DNA of 64,000 nt from Rhizobium grahamii CCGE 502 (GCF_000298315.2 NZ_AEYE02000004.1:62001-126000); one strand, 5' to 3'; positions 33,379 through 43,655 are shown, counted from the first letter of the stretch. A program made the numbers and translations. The notes: generated from the letters alone by a model not told the origin.

Positions 33379-33819
33379 CTAGCCCGCCAGTGCCCGCAAT
33401 GCCTCGACGTTATAGCGTGCGTCGCGCAGGCTCCGCTCGAGGAAAACGGTGTTTTCGTGCGGATCAGCAGACGGATCCTGGAAGGCGATGTGGTTGATCT
33501 CGATGCCGGCATGTTCCTCGGCAAGCGTGAGCTGCGCATAGATCGTGACGCCGCGTGGCTTGATTTCGAGGTCGATCACCACTTCGGGCTTGCCGCCCCA
33601 TTCAAGCGTATAGCTGCCGCCATGGCCGAAATTGACCGTGCCAGGGTGGAAGAAAAGCTCCGCGGCCGACGATACCAGATCGGAAAGATTGCCATAGTAC
33701 TCGAAGCGCAGCAGCGAGATGAGGTCCGAAGCGTCCAGAAGCCGTAGCTCGGTGGCTACCGGGCTGATGGCTTCCGCCAGGATTTTTTCACGCTGGGTAG
33801 AGTAGGGGCATTTTTTCAT
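33379..33819 (-). CDS. Conserved hypothetical protein at the end of the motA operon
   Basis: I cannot name this 146-residue protein. It looks cytosolic: a basic N-terminus with two cysteine/serine-rich residues (MKKCPYSTQREK), a helical middle (LLDASDLISLLRFEYYGNLSDLV) and strands in SYTLEWGGKPEVVIDLEI and GVTIYAQLTL. It begins 4 bases after the flhB stop, so it is the last gene of motA-fliM-fliN-fliG-flhB. A gene of this size stands at the same place in other rhizobial clusters. There is no signal peptide or membrane segment. Confidence 0.75.
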   Translation of the reverse strand: MKKCPYSTQREKILAEAISPVATELRLLDASDLISLLRFEYYGNLSDLVSSAAELFFHPGTVNFGHGGSYTLEWGGKPEVVIDLEIKPRGVTIYAQLTLAEEHAGIEINHIAFQDPSADPHENTVFLERSLRDARYNVEALRALAG

Positions 33820-33823
33820 TCGG

Positions 33824-34903
33824 CTATCTTACCCGTTTGTTCTTGGCTTGCGTTGCGTAAACCCGATGAATGAGTTCTGCGACTGCCTTGTAGAATACAG
33901 ACGGTATGACACTATCGACCGAGACTTGCGCAAACATGGAGCGCGCGAGAGGCGGGTCTTCGAAAACAGGAATCCCGTTCTTTTCCGCGATCTCTCTGAT
34001 TTTTAACGCAATTAGATCCTGGCCCTTGGCGACGACGACGGGGGCGTCGTTCTCCTCGCGGACATAGCGCAAGGCGACGGCAAAGTGCGTCGGGTTGGCG
34101 ATCACGAGCGTTGCGCGGTCGACATTGGCAATCATGCGACGGCGGGCCCGGTCGCGCATCAGCGAGCGCTGGCGGCTCTTGACGAATGGGTCACCTTGCG
34201 ACTGCTTGTTTTCTTCCTTGACCTCGTGCCGCGTCATCTTCAGTTCGGTGAACCAGTGGTAGCGCGTCCAGAAGAAGTCGGCGATCGCGACGACCGCTGT
34301 GGCGATCAGAACGACGACGGTGATCTTCTGCATCGACGTCATCATGCGGGTGAAGATCGTTTGCGGATCGGAAAACATCGCATCGATGGCGTTGAAGTAT
34401 TCGCTCTTCAGCACGAAGAACATCACGACCCCGACGATCACGATCTTCGTCAGCGATTTTCCGAATTCAACGAGTCCAGGCAGGCTGAACAACCGCGACC
34501 ACCCCTTGGCAGGCGAGATACGCGAAAACTGTGGTCTGATCCGCTCGAGCACCGGCGTCGGCAGGTTCTGCGAGATCGACGCGCCCACGCCGAACACCAT
34601 GAACAGGATGAAGGCAGGCGCAAGCAAGGTCGCCGAAACCCAGCCGAGGTGAACGAATAGGGAAAGCGCGTCCGGCCCCGTTTCAAGCTTCCATTGGTCG
34701 GGTTGCTCGAAAATGTCCTTCAGCGCCTCTCCAACCTTGCTGAGCCCGCTCGGGAGGAAGAAGATGATGTAGATGAAGGTGGCAAGTACGGTGGCAAAGA
34801 GCGGCACCTCTCGCGAAAACGGAACGTTACCTTTCTCGGCAGCGTCACTTTTCTTTTTCGCTGTCGGGTCTTCTGTTTTGCTGTCCTTGTCGTCGTCGGC
34901 CAA
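33824..34903 (-). CDS. flhB: Flagellar export switch protein FlhB
   Basis: A 359-residue inner-membrane protein of the export gate that switches secretion from hook to filament substrates. The N-terminal part has four helices. The cytoplasmic domain carries the self-cleavage site NPTH at 270-273 in [14 protein letters not shown]. The start is a TTG at 34903 with GGAGGG 8 bases upstream and an N-terminus ([17 protein letters not shown]) typical of FlhB. A terminator-like hairpin stands 18 bases before it, between fliG and flhB, which together with the TTG suggests low expression. Confidence 0.94.
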   Translation of the reverse strand: MADDDKDSKTEDPTAKKKSDAAEKGNVPFSREVPLFATVLATFIYIIFFLPSGLSKVGEALKDIFEQPDQWKLETGPDALSLFVHLGWVSATLLAPAFILFMVFGVGASISQNLPTPVLERIRPQFSRISPAKGWSRLFSLPGLVEFGKSLTKIVIVGVVMFFVLKSEYFNAIDAMFSDPQTIFTRMMTSMQKITVVVLIATAVVAIADFFWTRYHWFTELKMTRHEVKEENKQSQGDPFVKSRQRSLMRDRARRRMIANVDRATLVIANPTHFAVALRYVREENDAPVVVAKGQDLIALKIREIAEKNGIPVFEDPPLARSMFAQVSVDSVIPSVFYKAVAELIHRVYATQAKNKRVR

Positions 34904-34920
34904 GGCCGAAACCCTCCATC

Positions 34921-34952
34921 AAAAGAAACGGCCGCGCCGGGGCGCAGCCGTT
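34921..34952 (-). terminator. Terminator-like hairpin between fliG and flhB
   Basis: On the minus strand AACGGC-TGCGCC can pair with GGCGC-GGCCGTT (one mismatch), followed by TCTTTT. It lies 78 bases after fliG and 18 bases before flhB inside what is otherwise one operon. It may lower flhB transcription relative to the C-ring genes or be opened under some condition. Confidence 0.65.
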
Positions 34953-35029
34953 CCGAAGGTATCGCCCTTTTGCCGCCGCGATCAACCGCGGTGGCGGGGA
35001 GAGGGCGCTTCGTGCACAAAAACAGTGGC

Positions 35030-36070
35030 CTAGGCCGCTGCCGAATCCTCGGCTTCGGTCTCCTTGAGCTGGATCTGGCCCGAATTTGACAGGCGAATCG
35101 CCTCCTGGGCAATGGCGCGGCGCGCGATCGCGATTTCGCGCGGGTTGATGCCGGCCGTTCCGCTCTGCAGATCCGATTCGATCATGCGGCGCTGGCGCGG
35201 GCTGATCGAGGCAAGGACTGCTTCTCGCATGTCGGCGGACGAGCCACGCAACGCCATGGTCAGGATGTCCGCTGAGATATCGTTGAGCAGCATGACGCGG
35301 CTGCGCTGCGGCATGAGCATGAGGTCGTCGAAGAGGAAAATCTTCGGGCGGACCTTGTTGACCGATTCGCGGCTGATCGATTCCAGCGAGGTGAGCAGGG
35401 TGTCGACCTGCGGCTTGTCCATCTCGTTCATCAATTCAGCGACCTTCGTCGAGCCGATCGAGTTCTTCTCGGCATCGATCTCGGCCAGCAGCGTCATCAC
35501 CTGCTTTTCGATGATCTGCGCGGCCTTGGGGCTGACAGACTTCAGATTGACCGTACGGTTCATGATATCAGCACGGCGACCGTCCGGGATCTGCATCAAG
35601 ACCTTGGCGCCAAACGACGAGGGCATCATGGAGAGGATGTAGGCAACTGTCTGCGGATGCTCGCGCAACAGGAACTTGCCGATGAACGCCGGATCGCCTT
35701 CGCCGAGGCGATCCCATATCGATGTCTCGTAAGCCTGGAACGTCGTGCGACGGCCAAGCAGGCTGTCGACTTCGTCAGGGGTCAGACCTTCCTCGAGAAT
35801 GCTTTCGATCGCCTTGGCGTTGTCCATGAGACCGGCGCCTTCGGTGAACAGGTCCTCGAATTCGGCAACAAGTCCCAGCAGCTCATCCGGGGGGATGGCG
35901 CGCAGCGTTTGCGCCGAGTTGATGATCGTCTGCAACTCGGCCTGCGTGAAATACTTCAACAGCCTGCCGGCGACCCCTTTCCCCATCGCGAGGAGAACGG
36001 CCGCCGCCTTTTCAGCCTGGGTCAACGGTTTCTCGGCTAGAGCGCCGCCGAAATCGTCAAAGTCCATCAT
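35030..36070 (-). CDS. fliG: Flagellar motor switch protein FliG
   Basis: A 346-residue C-ring protein between FliF and FliM that meets MotA and produces torque. The N-terminus (LTQAEKAAAVLLAMGKGVAG) starts the FliF-binding domain. EHPQTVAYILS is the conserved motif of the middle domain. The C-terminal torque domain contains DDLMLMPQRSRVMLLNDI and ISPRQRRMIESDL. AGAGG precedes ATG 36070. It lies between fliN (29 bases) and flhB in the motA operon. Confidence 0.95.
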   Translation of the reverse strand: MMDFDDFGGALAEKPLTQAEKAAAVLLAMGKGVAGRLLKYFTQAELQTIINSAQTLRAIPPDELLGLVAEFEDLFTEGAGLMDNAKAIESILEEGLTPDEVDSLLGRRTTFQAYETSIWDRLGEGDPAFIGKFLLREHPQTVAYILSMMPSSFGAKVLMQIPDGRRADIMNRTVNLKSVSPKAAQIIEKQVMTLLAEIDAEKNSIGSTKVAELMNEMDKPQVDTLLTSLESISRESVNKVRPKIFLFDDLMLMPQRSRVMLLNDISADILTMALRGSSADMREAVLASISPRQRRMIESDLQSGTAGINPREIAIARRAIAQEAIRLSNSGQIQLKETEAEDSAAA

Positions 36071-36099
36071 GGTCTAACCTCTCCGTCCCTGCACCGGGA

Positions 36100-36684
36100 T
36101 CAGGCTTTTTTTGTACTCAGAACTTCTATCAGTTTGACGCCAAAACGTGTGTCGTCGTTGTCCAGGACGGTGATCTCGCCGCGTGCGATCTTGCGGCCGT
36201 TCACCATGATTTCGACCGGTTCGCCGATCTTCTTGTCGAGCGCGATGGTCGCGCCTTCGTTCAGGTTCATCAGGCCGGCAACCTGCATGCGGCTGCTGCC
36301 CAGCATGATTTGAACGTCGATCGGGATGTCCATGATCAGATCGAGGTTCGACTGCATGGCGCTGCCAAGCGGCGCCGGCTCTGACGCGATCGCGTTGAAG
36401 GAGGTATCGCCGAAATCGGGGGAGCCGCCAAAGTCGGAGGTTGCGCCGAAATCGCTTCCACCGAACGCGGAGTCGCCAGCCGTATCCTCGAAATCGCCCC
36501 CAAAGGTCGACAGATCGGTGCTGCCGCTGAACGCGTCGCTCTCTCCCGCGAAATCCGGCAGGCCGCCGTCTGCGTCGGTCTTCAGGACGCCGCGCAGGTC
36601 ATCGATGGCCTGATCAAGCTCGGCCTCGTTGCCCGGGAGCTCCATTGAAAGGTCGCTGGTCTTGGGTGTCTTCTTCGTCGCCAT
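36100..36684 (-). CDS. fliN: Flagellar motor switch protein FliN
   Basis: A 194-residue C-ring protein that binds FliM and helps export. The last 85 residues are the SpoA domain with [19 protein letters not shown] and [15 protein letters not shown]. The first 105 residues are an acidic, low-complexity extension with repeated Gly-Asp-Phe units ([17 protein letters not shown]), unlike the short E. coli protein of 137 residues but usual in rhizobia. The acidic part probably serves as a flexible docking arm. The order fliM-fliN-fliG is typical of this family. Confidence 0.92.
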   Translation of the reverse strand: MATKKTPKTSDLSMELPGNEAELDQAIDDLRGVLKTDADGGLPDFAGESDAFSGSTDLSTFGGDFEDTAGDSAFGGSDFGATSDFGGSPDFGDTSFNAIASEPAPLGSAMQSNLDLIMDIPIDVQIMLGSSRMQVAGLMNLNEGATIALDKKIGEPVEIMVNGRKIARGEITVLDNDDTRFGVKLIEVLSTKKA

Positions 36685-36748
36685 GAAATCACTATTCCAG
36701 TTGAAACTTGCCTCAAGCTGCCGTGCGGCGGCTCGGTTGGAAAATGGG

Positions 36749-37687
36749 CTAATTCATCAAGTGGCGGATGAGTTCGTCATCCGAGTTAATCGTATCCTTG
36801 ACTCGGACGGTGTAATTCTCACCCGACCGTCCAAACTCGCAGACATACAATTCCTTACTGTTGGCGCTGACGTCGACGCGAACGTCGCCACGGTCATAGA
36901 AGGGGATAACGTCGCCGGCAGCGAGCTTTGAAATGGTCCTCAGCGTCAGGTCCTGCAGACGGATTTTGGCGTTGAGTGTTACCTGCGAGCGGCGCACCTG
37001 CTCGCTGAGTTGGTCGCTCCATTCCGCGGACTTTGCCGACTGTCCCTTGGCCTTTGGAGGCGCCACCGTCGTCTTCAACAGGGCGGCCTGGGGTACGATC
37101 AGCGAGAAATCCGAAGTGATGCCGGACAGCGTGATCGACATGTTGATTGCGGCGGCAAACTCGTCGGGTTTGTCCTCGGCGGGCTTGGTCCGCGTTTCGA
37201 ACGCGTAGGGGAACTCCATGGCCGGCTCGAATCCACCGGGCGCGTTCACCGCGGAGCGGAGAACATTGGCGATCTTGTCGAAGACCATGACCGCGAGTTC
37301 GAGCTCGATTATGGAGAGCAGGCGGTCGGCCGGCTGCTCGACTGTCCCGGCATCCGCACCCAGCAAATGCTCCATCAGCGTGATGACGAAGCTGTTGCCG
37401 CAGGCGAGCGTGATGTTCTGCGACCAGTTGCGGAGTGTCGCGTCGACAAGCGTGGTGTTGCCGCCCAGATCGGTAACCAGGTCGTTCTTGTGTCCGGTGT
37501 CACAGCCGAGATAGGCGACTTCGACGTCCAGGTTGGTCTCGCTCTTGATAACGTCCGGCAGGAAGGCCGTATAGACATCGCCGAATGCGCCGCAGAGCTT
37601 CTCGATGGTAGCCTTGTCGCCCAGCCGGCCAGTCAGCTTGGCAAGAAGGGCTTCATCCATGAGGGGGTTCTTGAGGATAGCGTTCAT
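36749..37687 (-). CDS. fliM: Flagellar motor switch protein FliM
   Basis: A 312-residue C-ring protein, divergent as in other Rhizobiales. The middle domain resembles CheC ([18 protein letters not shown]). The C-terminal SpoA part begins near [20 protein letters not shown] and ends with [19 protein letters not shown]. The classical CheY-binding peptide LSQxEIDALL is not evident at the N-terminus ([20 protein letters not shown]), so CheY2-P may bind differently. It lies 6 bases after motA. The call rests on position and the SpoA-like end. Confidence 0.88.
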   Translation of the reverse strand: MNAILKNPLMDEALLAKLTGRLGDKATIEKLCGAFGDVYTAFLPDVIKSETNLDVEVAYLGCDTGHKNDLVTDLGGNTTLVDATLRNWSQNITLACGNSFVITLMEHLLGADAGTVEQPADRLLSIIELELAVMVFDKIANVLRSAVNAPGGFEPAMEFPYAFETRTKPAEDKPDEFAAAINMSITLSGITSDFSLIVPQAALLKTTVAPPKAKGQSAKSAEWSDQLSEQVRRSQVTLNAKIRLQDLTLRTISKLAAGDVIPFYDRGDVRVDVSANSKELYVCEFGRSGENYTVRVKDTINSDDELIRHLMN

Positions 37688-37693
37688 GACCGT

Positions 37694-38566
37694 TTACGCC
37701 GCCTTGTTCTCGCCGCCGGGGTTCATCATTTCCTGCTCGACGGCGTCGATTGAAGGACGTTCGTAGGCCGAGATGGTCTTGCGGCCGTATTCGAGCGCAA
37801 CCTGCGGCACCGAGCCGTTCATGTAGGCGAGCAGCGTCTGCTTGACGATGACATAGAGGCGGTGCTGCTTGTTGCGGACGATCTTGATCTGAGAAACGAT
37901 CGGCGAGCAGACGCAATAAGACAAGAGAATGCCGAGGAAGGTGCCGACGAGTGCCGAGCCGATCAGGTGGCCGAGAACTTCGGGCGAATCGTTGATGTGC
38001 GCCATCGCCTTGATGACGCCGAGAACAGCGGCGACGATACCGATCGCCGGGAATGCGTCGCCCATCGTCTGGATCGCGTGATAAGGCTTCATCTTGTCAT
38101 GAAGGATCGTGTTGATCTCTTCGTCCATGAGCGCTTCGATCTCATGCGAACGGGCATTGCCGATGATGATCAGGCGGACGTAGTCGCAGATGAACGCCGT
38201 CAGTTCCTTGTTTTTCAGGATCGTCGGCGCGGATTGGAAGATGGAGGATTCGGCCGGATTGTCGATATGGGCTTCGATCTCGTTGCGCGATTTCGTACGA
38301 AGGTCGCGCATCAGGGAATAGAGAACGCCGAGCGTATCGAGATAATTCCGTTCCTTGGGAACCGTGTGCTTGAACGCTTCGCCGAGTGCCTTTCCGGAAT
38401 CCTTCACCACCTTCATCGGGTTGCCCATGACGAAGCTGCCGAGGCCCGCGCCGCCGATGATGACGAGCTCGAAGGGCTGCCAGAGCGCATCGACATGGCC
38501 GCCCATTGCCATGAAACTGCCGATGATGCAGCCGCAGGTAATCACAAATCCGATAATGATATTCAT
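37694..38566 (-). CDS. motA: Flagellar stator protein MotA
   Basis: A 290-residue inner-membrane protein that forms the proton channel with MotB. It begins with the first helix ([19 protein letters not shown]) and has four helices, with the large cytoplasmic loop between the second and third ([20 protein letters not shown] and acidic/basic residues for FliG contact). The proline-rich region before the third helix ([18 protein letters not shown]) is conserved. I chose ATG 38566; the frame is open to 38773 but that part is not MotA-like and would overlap the flgF region. It is the first gene of the motA-flhB operon and divergent from flgF. Confidence 0.94.
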   Translation of the reverse strand: MNIIIGFVITCGCIIGSFMAMGGHVDALWQPFELVIIGGAGLGSFVMGNPMKVVKDSGKALGEAFKHTVPKERNYLDTLGVLYSLMRDLRTKSRNEIEAHIDNPAESSIFQSAPTILKNKELTAFICDYVRLIIIGNARSHEIEALMDEEINTILHDKMKPYHAIQTMGDAFPAIGIVAAVLGVIKAMAHINDSPEVLGHLIGSALVGTFLGILLSYCVCSPIVSQIKIVRNKQHRLYVIVKQTLLAYMNGSVPQVALEYGRKTISAYERPSIDAVEQEMMNPGGENKAA

Positions 38567-38816
38567 CGTCAGTCCAAACCTGATCGTTATTTTCAACCCA
38601 AGGGATAGGGCTGCTGGCTTGCGTGAGGCTGATGAATGCCCCTGCAAATCAAGCTTTTGCATGCCAGCTTCGCGCAAGGATTTGCTGTCAGCTTGTCGGT
38701 GACGAATGGGCATCCGTGCCCGTTTCTGAGATGCCGCCTCAGCGAGATCCGTGGTCGAACCGACTGCAAACACCCGGATTTCGTACCGTTCATCGCCAAT
38801 GCAGGAGCCTATCGGG

Positions 38817-39551
38817 ATGCAATCCGGTCTTTATGTTTCTTTGTCGTCGCAGATCGCACTCGAACGTCGCCTCACAACCATCGCCGACAACATGGCGAAC
38901 GTGAACACGACCGGCTTTCGCGCGACGGAGGTGAAGTTCGACGAGATGCTTGGCGAGACAGGCAACAAGATCAATGCCAAGATCGCCTATGTGTCACAAG
39001 GCAACGATTATCTCTCGGGCGATAGCGGCGAGCTCGAGCACACCGGAAACATGCTGGACTTCGCGATCAAGGGCGACGCCTGGTTCTCTGTTGACACGCC
39101 GGCAGGTAAGGTTCTGACCAAGGACGGCCGCTTCACCATGAAGGATAACGGCGAACTCGTGTCGGTCCGCGGCTATCCGGTTCTTGATGCCGGCGGTGCG
39201 CCGGTGACGCTCAACACGGCCGCCGGCGAGCCAAAGGTCGGCGCCGATGGACTGATCTACCAGGACGGCAAGCAGGTCGGTTCGCTGGGTCTCTTCGAGG
39301 CCGATATCAGCAAGGGCTACCTGCGCTATGAAAACAGCGGCATCATGACGACGGAGCAGCCGCGCGCCGTCACCGATCGCTTCAATGTCGGCGTCCAGCA
39401 GGGCTACCTGGAAAACTCCAACGTCAACGCCATGCGCGAAATCACGCAACTGATCGAAGTCAATCGCGCCTTCGAGAGCATGACGTCGCTTTCGAAGGAC
39501 AGCGAGGCGTCGTTCAGCGAAGCGATCAAGACGCTCGGCGGCAGCCGCTAG
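38817..39551 (+). CDS. flgF: Flagellar basal-body rod protein FlgF
   Basis: A 244-residue proximal rod protein, exported through the type III gate. The N-terminus has the rod-family motif [20 protein letters not shown]. The C-terminus has [19 protein letters not shown] and RAFESM. It is shorter than FlgG (262 residues) and stands just before fliI, as FlgF does in related clusters. CAGGAG is 9 bases before ATG 38817. The frame extends upstream to 38751 inside the divergent promoter region. Confidence 0.9.
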   Translation: MQSGLYVSLSSQIALERRLTTIADNMANVNTTGFRATEVKFDEMLGETGNKINAKIAYVSQGNDYLSGDSGELEHTGNMLDFAIKGDAWFSVDTPAGKVLTKDGRFTMKDNGELVSVRGYPVLDAGGAPVTLNTAAGEPKVGADGLIYQDGKQVGSLGLFEADISKGYLRYENSGIMTTEQPRAVTDRFNVGVQQGYLENSNVNAMREITQLIEVNRAFESMTSLSKDSEASFSEAIKTLGGSR

Positions 39552-39565
39552 TCGAGGTCTGACGC

Positions 39566-40957
39566 ATGGGTAATACACCGCTTACCGAAGCCGATCTCTC
39601 ACCGAAGCTCGCGCATCTTGCCGGGCTCGTGTCGCGCTACTCGAATCCCGAGTTTTCGGTCGCCGCTGGCGGCCATGTCCAGACGATCGCGGCCGGCCAC
39701 TACACGGTCACCGGGCTGTCGCGCCATGTGCGGCTCGGCGAGTTCGTAGCACACAAATCGTCCACCGGCATTCACTTGGGCGAGGTCGTCCGCGTCGAGC
39801 CGGAACTGACCTATGTCTGCCCGATCGAGCCGGGCGAGCCGATCGGCATCCATGATACGGTCATCCGCAAGGGTGCCTTTCGCATTTCGCCTGATGACAG
39901 TTGGTGCGGGCGCACGATCAATTCGCTGTGCGAGCCGATCGATGGGCTAGGCCCCATCGTCGAAGGCCTCGGTCGCCGCTCCATTTCCAACACCGCGCCG
40001 CCGTCGATGACGCGAAAGCGCGTCGAGAAAGGCTTCAAGACAGGCGTTCGCGCCATCGACATTTTCTCGCCGCTCTGCCTCGGCCAGCGTCTCGGCATTT
40101 TCGCCGGTTCAGGCGTCGGTAAATCGACGCTGCTGTCCATGTTGGCGCGCGCCGACGCCTTCGACAAGGTTGTCATTGCCCTTGTTGGCGAACGTGGCCG
40201 CGAAGTACGCGAGTTCATCGAGGATACGCTCGGCACCAACATGAGGAAGGCGATTGCCGTCGTTGCAACGAGCGACGAGAGCCCGATGCTGCGCAAGATG
40301 GCGCCGCTGACCGCCGTCACCATCGCCGAACACTTCCGCGATCAGGGCGACGATGTGCTCTTGATCGTCGATAGCGTCACCCGATTTGCCCACGCCATCC
40401 GCGAGGTTGCTACCGCATCCGGCGAACCGCCGATCGCGCGCGGCTACCCCGCTTCTGTTTTCACCGAGTTGCCACGTCTGCTGGAGCGCGCAGGTCCCGG
40501 CCCGGAAGGCACGGGGACGATCACCGCGATCATCTCGATCCTCGTCGATGGCGACAACCACAACGACCCGATCGCCGACTCGACCCGCGGTATCCTGGAC
40601 GGACATATCGTTCTGCAGCGCAGCCTGGCGGAGGAGGGACGCTACCCGCCAATCGATCCGCTGGCCTCGATCTCGCGCCTCGCGCGCAAGGCCTGGACCC
40701 CGGACCAGGAAAAGCTCGTGTCGCGTCTGAAGACGCTCATCCATCGGTTCGAGGAAACCCGCGACCTCCGCCTGATCGGCGGCTATCGGCAGGGCGCCGA
40801 TCCTGATCTCGACATGGCGGTCAAGCAGGTACCCATTATTTACGATGTTTTGAAACAGTCGCCGGGCGATGTCGATTCGCAGGATGCCTTTGCCGATCTG
40901 GCTGGGGCCCTGAAAGCGGCGGCCGGCATCGGCGGCCAGCCGAATATCCGCAGGTAG
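39566..40957 (+). CDS. fliI: Flagellar export ATPase FliI
   Basis: A 463-residue cytoplasmic ATPase of the flagellar type III apparatus, similar in fold to the F1 beta subunit. Walker A is AGSGVGKST at 180-188. VLLIVDSVTRFAHAIREV is Walker B, and RGYPASVFTELPRLLERAG is strongly conserved. The first 100 residues form the beta barrel that normally contacts FliH and FliJ. No clear FliJ gene follows; the next gene encodes a membrane protein. Confidence 0.96.
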   Translation: MGNTPLTEADLSPKLAHLAGLVSRYSNPEFSVAAGGHVQTIAAGHYTVTGLSRHVRLGEFVAHKSSTGIHLGEVVRVEPELTYVCPIEPGEPIGIHDTVIRKGAFRISPDDSWCGRTINSLCEPIDGLGPIVEGLGRRSISNTAPPSMTRKRVEKGFKTGVRAIDIFSPLCLGQRLGIFAGSGVGKSTLLSMLARADAFDKVVIALVGERGREVREFIEDTLGTNMRKAIAVVATSDESPMLRKMAPLTAVTIAEHFRDQGDDVLLIVDSVTRFAHAIREVATASGEPPIARGYPASVFTELPRLLERAGPGPEGTGTITAIISILVDGDNHNDPIADSTRGILDGHIVLQRSLAEEGRYPPIDPLASISRLARKAWTPDQEKLVSRLKTLIHRFEETRDLRLIGGYRQGADPDLDMAVKQVPIIYDVLKQSPGDVDSQDAFADLAGALKAAAGIGGQPNIRR

Positions 40958-40968
40958 AGAGGCGCGAC

Positions 40969-41520
40969 GTGACCGATTTCGATGACGATGAGAAGATCGC
41001 TCCCCTGAAGCCCTTGCGGCGCAAGACCATCTTCCTTGACCGCGCCTTGACGATTGCCGGCCTGGCATTGGCTGGAGCGTCCGCGTTTTTCCCATGGTAC
41101 GTCTTCTTCAACGAGGACAAGTTCGGCATCAACGTCGCGCAGGGCGACCGCACGCGCGATCTCCCGGACTGGCCGGCGCGAAACGTCTTCAGCGTCTCGC
41201 CGCTGGCGATGGCCAACAAAAACCAATACGAGAAGAAGCCCGAAATTCCGGTCGATCCGCTGACGACCGCGACGGTCTCCAACATCGGCAAGGAGGATGA
41301 CAAGGGTCCGCCGGCCGAAGACCAGCCGTTTCCCAGCAAGTCCGGTTTTCGACTTCTCCACGTGGCAAACGGCCGCGCGCTGATCGAAGACCCGTCCGGC
41401 ATGTATGTCGTGCGTGTCGGCTCGATTCTGCCGGACGAGAGCCGGCTGGCGACGTTGGAGGAGCGTGATGGCAAATGGGTCATCATCACCTCCAAGGGCG
41501 ATGTCTATCAGCATAATTGA
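40969..41520 (+). CDS. Membrane protein of unknown function downstream of fliI
   Basis: A 183-residue protein with a GTG start 11 bases after fliI. A charged cytosolic N-terminus (TDFDDDEKIAPLKPLRRK) precedes one helix (ALTIAGLALAGASAFFPWYV). A Pro/Lys/Asp-rich linker leads to a compact C-terminal module: FRLLHVANGRALIEDPSGMY, VVRVGSILPDESRLATLEE and WVIITSKGDVYQ. That end resembles small periplasmic beta modules such as the GspC/PilP homology region. It takes the place where fliJ stands in enterics but is not like FliJ. A gene of this type is conserved here in rhizobia. A terminator follows. Confidence 0.8.
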   Translation: MTDFDDDEKIAPLKPLRRKTIFLDRALTIAGLALAGASAFFPWYVFFNEDKFGINVAQGDRTRDLPDWPARNVFSVSPLAMANKNQYEKKPEIPVDPLTTATVSNIGKEDDKGPPAEDQPFPSKSGFRLLHVANGRALIEDPSGMYVVRVGSILPDESRLATLEERDGKWVIITSKGDVYQHN

Positions 41521-41547
41521 GCACCGCCCACGAGGCAGCGAATCAAC

Positions 41548-41579
41548 GGAAGGCTCCACCGATGGTTGGAGCCTTCTTC
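41548..41579 (+). terminator. Rho-independent terminator before flgB
   Basis: AAGGCTCCA pairs with TGGAGCCTT (41550-41558 with 41567-41575) and CTT follows. It lies 28 bases after the stop of the gene downstream of fliI and separates the flgF-fliI unit from the flgB operon. Confidence 0.7.
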
Positions 41580-41690
41580 GCGTTGTGGAGGCAGTGGCCA
41601 AAAAGCTCCCGGATTGCCGGACCGCATTCCCCGTAAGTCTGACGCAAGATTACCGCCCTAGGTTCGCATCAGTAAAAACGGAGAGTTCCC

Positions 41691-42083
41691 ATGCAACCGA
41701 TTCAACTTTTCGACTTGGCCTCGCGGCAGGCCGAATGGCTGACGATCCGTCAGGAGGTTGTTGCCGGCAACATCGCGAACGCGAACACGCCGAAGTATCG
41801 CGCCAAGGACATCACGCCCTTCCAGGCCGCCCTCGACAAGTCGGACGTTACGATGGCGCGCACCAATGCTGCGCACCTCACCGGCAATGATCTGGGCACG
41901 AAGAGCGACATCGACGTCAAGGATGCGAGTCTCGATCAGGAGATCGGTGTCCAGGAGTCCGGCAACACGGTCGGTCTCGCCGAGGAACTTTCCAAGTCTG
42001 GTGAAATCAAGCGTCAATACGATTTGAACACCTCGCTGGTGAGCTCGTTCAACCGGCTGATGCTGATGACGGTGAAGAGCTAA
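41691..42083 (+). CDS. flgB: Flagellar basal-body rod protein FlgB
   Basis: A 130-residue proximal rod subunit. Typical parts are the N-terminal helix ([20 protein letters not shown]), [20 protein letters not shown], and the C-terminal [26 protein letters not shown] lies upstream of the ATG. It is the first gene of a tightly spaced operon running to fliP. Confidence 0.94.
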   Translation: MQPIQLFDLASRQAEWLTIRQEVVAGNIANANTPKYRAKDITPFQAALDKSDVTMARTNAAHLTGNDLGTKSDIDVKDASLDQEIGVQESGNTVGLAEELSKSGEIKRQYDLNTSLVSSFNRLMLMTVKS

Positions 42084-42087
42084 GATC

Positions 42088-42504
42088 ATGGACCCTTTGT
42101 CGGCAGCACTCAAAATCGCAGGATCGGGGCTCGAGGCGCAATCGACGCGCCTGCGCATCGTGTCCGAAAACATTGCCAACGCCCGCTCGACGGGTGATAC
42201 GCCCGGCGCCGATCCCTACCGTCGCAAGACGGTCACATTCGGGGAAGCCGTGGATCGCGCCAACGGTGTCACCACGGTCAACGTCAAGAAGCTCGGCGAG
42301 GATGAATCGAAGTTCATCACCGAATACGACCCGAGCAATCCTGCGGCGGACGAGAAGGGCATCGTCAAGCTCCCCAACGTCAACATGCTGGTCGAGATGG
42401 CCGACATGCGGGAAGCCAACCGCTCCTATGACGCCAATCTGCAGACCATCAAGCAATCCCGCGACCTGATCTCGGCAACGATCGATCTACTGAAGAGCCA
42501 ATAA
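42088..42504 (+). CDS. flgC: Flagellar basal-body rod protein FlgC
   Basis: A 138-residue proximal rod subunit with [20 protein letters not shown] and [20 protein letters not shown], the FlgC-type N-terminus, and [20 protein letters not shown] at the C-terminus. It starts 4 bases after flgB and its stop overlaps the fliE start (TAATG). Confidence 0.95.
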   Translation: MDPLSAALKIAGSGLEAQSTRLRIVSENIANARSTGDTPGADPYRRKTVTFGEAVDRANGVTTVNVKKLGEDESKFITEYDPSNPAADEKGIVKLPNVNMLVEMADMREANRSYDANLQTIKQSRDLISATIDLLKSQ

Positions 42505-42830
42505 TGATCAACAACGTCAATAGCGTCAGCTCCCTCTCAATGACCCGCGGCCTCGCCGCTATCGAACAGGACAGCTCGACGGCTTCCTCAGCTGCAGAAA
42601 GCGCAGCAAACGACGGCGGCTTCGGTGCGGTTCTCAGCAATGTTGCGACTGGGGCAGTGAACACCCTGAAGAATGCGGAAAGCATGTCTTTTGCCGGCAT
42701 CAAGGGCACGGCCACCACACGCGAAGTCGTCGATGCCGTCATGCAGGCGCAGCAGACGCTGCAGACTGCAATCGCTATTCGCGACAAGGTCGTTTCTGCC
42801 TTTCTCGACGTCACCCGGATGCAGATGTAA
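42504..42830 (+). CDS. fliE: Flagellar hook-basal body protein FliE
   Basis: A 108-residue adaptor between MS ring and rod. The C-terminal half has the family pattern KNAESMSFAGIKGTATTREV followed by VDAVMQAQQTLQTAIAIRDK. The N-terminal half is Ser/Ala-rich and variable. Length and place between flgC and flgG are standard for Rhizobiales. Confidence 0.93.
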   Translation: MINNVNSVSSLSMTRGLAAIEQDSSTASSAAESAANDGGFGAVLSNVATGAVNTLKNAESMSFAGIKGTATTREVVDAVMQAQQTLQTAIAIRDKVVSAFLDVTRMQM

Positions 42831-42849
42831 TTGATTTAAGGACGAAGCC

Positions 42850-43638
42850 ATGAGAGCGCTTGCCATTGCTGCGACGGGTATGGATGCCCAGCAGACCAAT
42901 CTCGAAGTCATCGCCAACAACATCGCGAACATCAATACGACCGGCTACAAGCGGGCTCGCGCTGAATTTACCGACCTGCTGTATCAGACCGAGCGCGCCA
43001 AGGGCGTTTCCAACCGCGCAAACCAGGCGATCGTGCCGGAAGGTGCGAACATCGGTCTCGGCGTCCAGACGTCCGCTGTCCGCAACCTGCACATTCAGGG
43101 CGAACTCTCGCAGACCGGCAACGATCTCGATGTGGCGATGATCGGTCGCGGCTTCTTCCAGATCCAGGCGCCGGATGGCACCACGCTCTATACCCGCGCC
43201 GGCGCCTTCAACAAGAACGAGACAGGCCAGATCGTCACTGTCGACGGCTATCTCGTGGCTCCGAACATCACGATCCCACAAGGCTCGACGCAGGTCACGA
43301 TCAGCCGCTCGGGCGAAGTCTCAGCGAAGCTGCCGGGCAATACCGATCCGACCGTGCTCGGCCAGCTGCAGATCGCCGACTTCGTCAACGAAGCCGGCCT
43401 TCAGCCGCTCGGCGACAACCTCTTCCAGCAGACGCCGGCCTCAGGTGATCCCGTCGTCGGCACGCCCGACGAAGAGGGCTTCGGCTACATGAAGCAGGGC
43501 TACCTCGAGTCCTCGAACGTCGATCCAGTGAAGGAAATCACCGAACTGATCTCGGCGCAGCGTGCCTATGAAATGAACTCCAAGGTCATCACCACCGCCG
43601 ACGAAATGGCCTCCATCGTCAGCAAAAACCTGAAGTAG
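42850..43638 (+). CDS. flgG: Flagellar distal rod protein FlgG
   Basis: A 262-residue distal rod subunit. The N-terminus is [20 protein letters not shown] and [19 protein letters not shown]. The middle has the FlgG-type sequence [19 protein letters not shown]. The C-terminus is [20 protein letters not shown]. These parts match FlgG of E. coli in length and order. It is followed by flgA after 17 bases. Confidence 0.96.
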   Translation: MRALAIAATGMDAQQTNLEVIANNIANINTTGYKRARAEFTDLLYQTERAKGVSNRANQAIVPEGANIGLGVQTSAVRNLHIQGELSQTGNDLDVAMIGRGFFQIQAPDGTTLYTRAGAFNKNETGQIVTVDGYLVAPNITIPQGSTQVTISRSGEVSAKLPGNTDPTVLGQLQIADFVNEAGLQPLGDNLFQQTPASGDPVVGTPDEEGFGYMKQGYLESSNVDPVKEITELISAQRAYEMNSKVITTADEMASIVSKNLK

Positions 43639-43655
43639 CAGGGAAGGGCCGAAAC

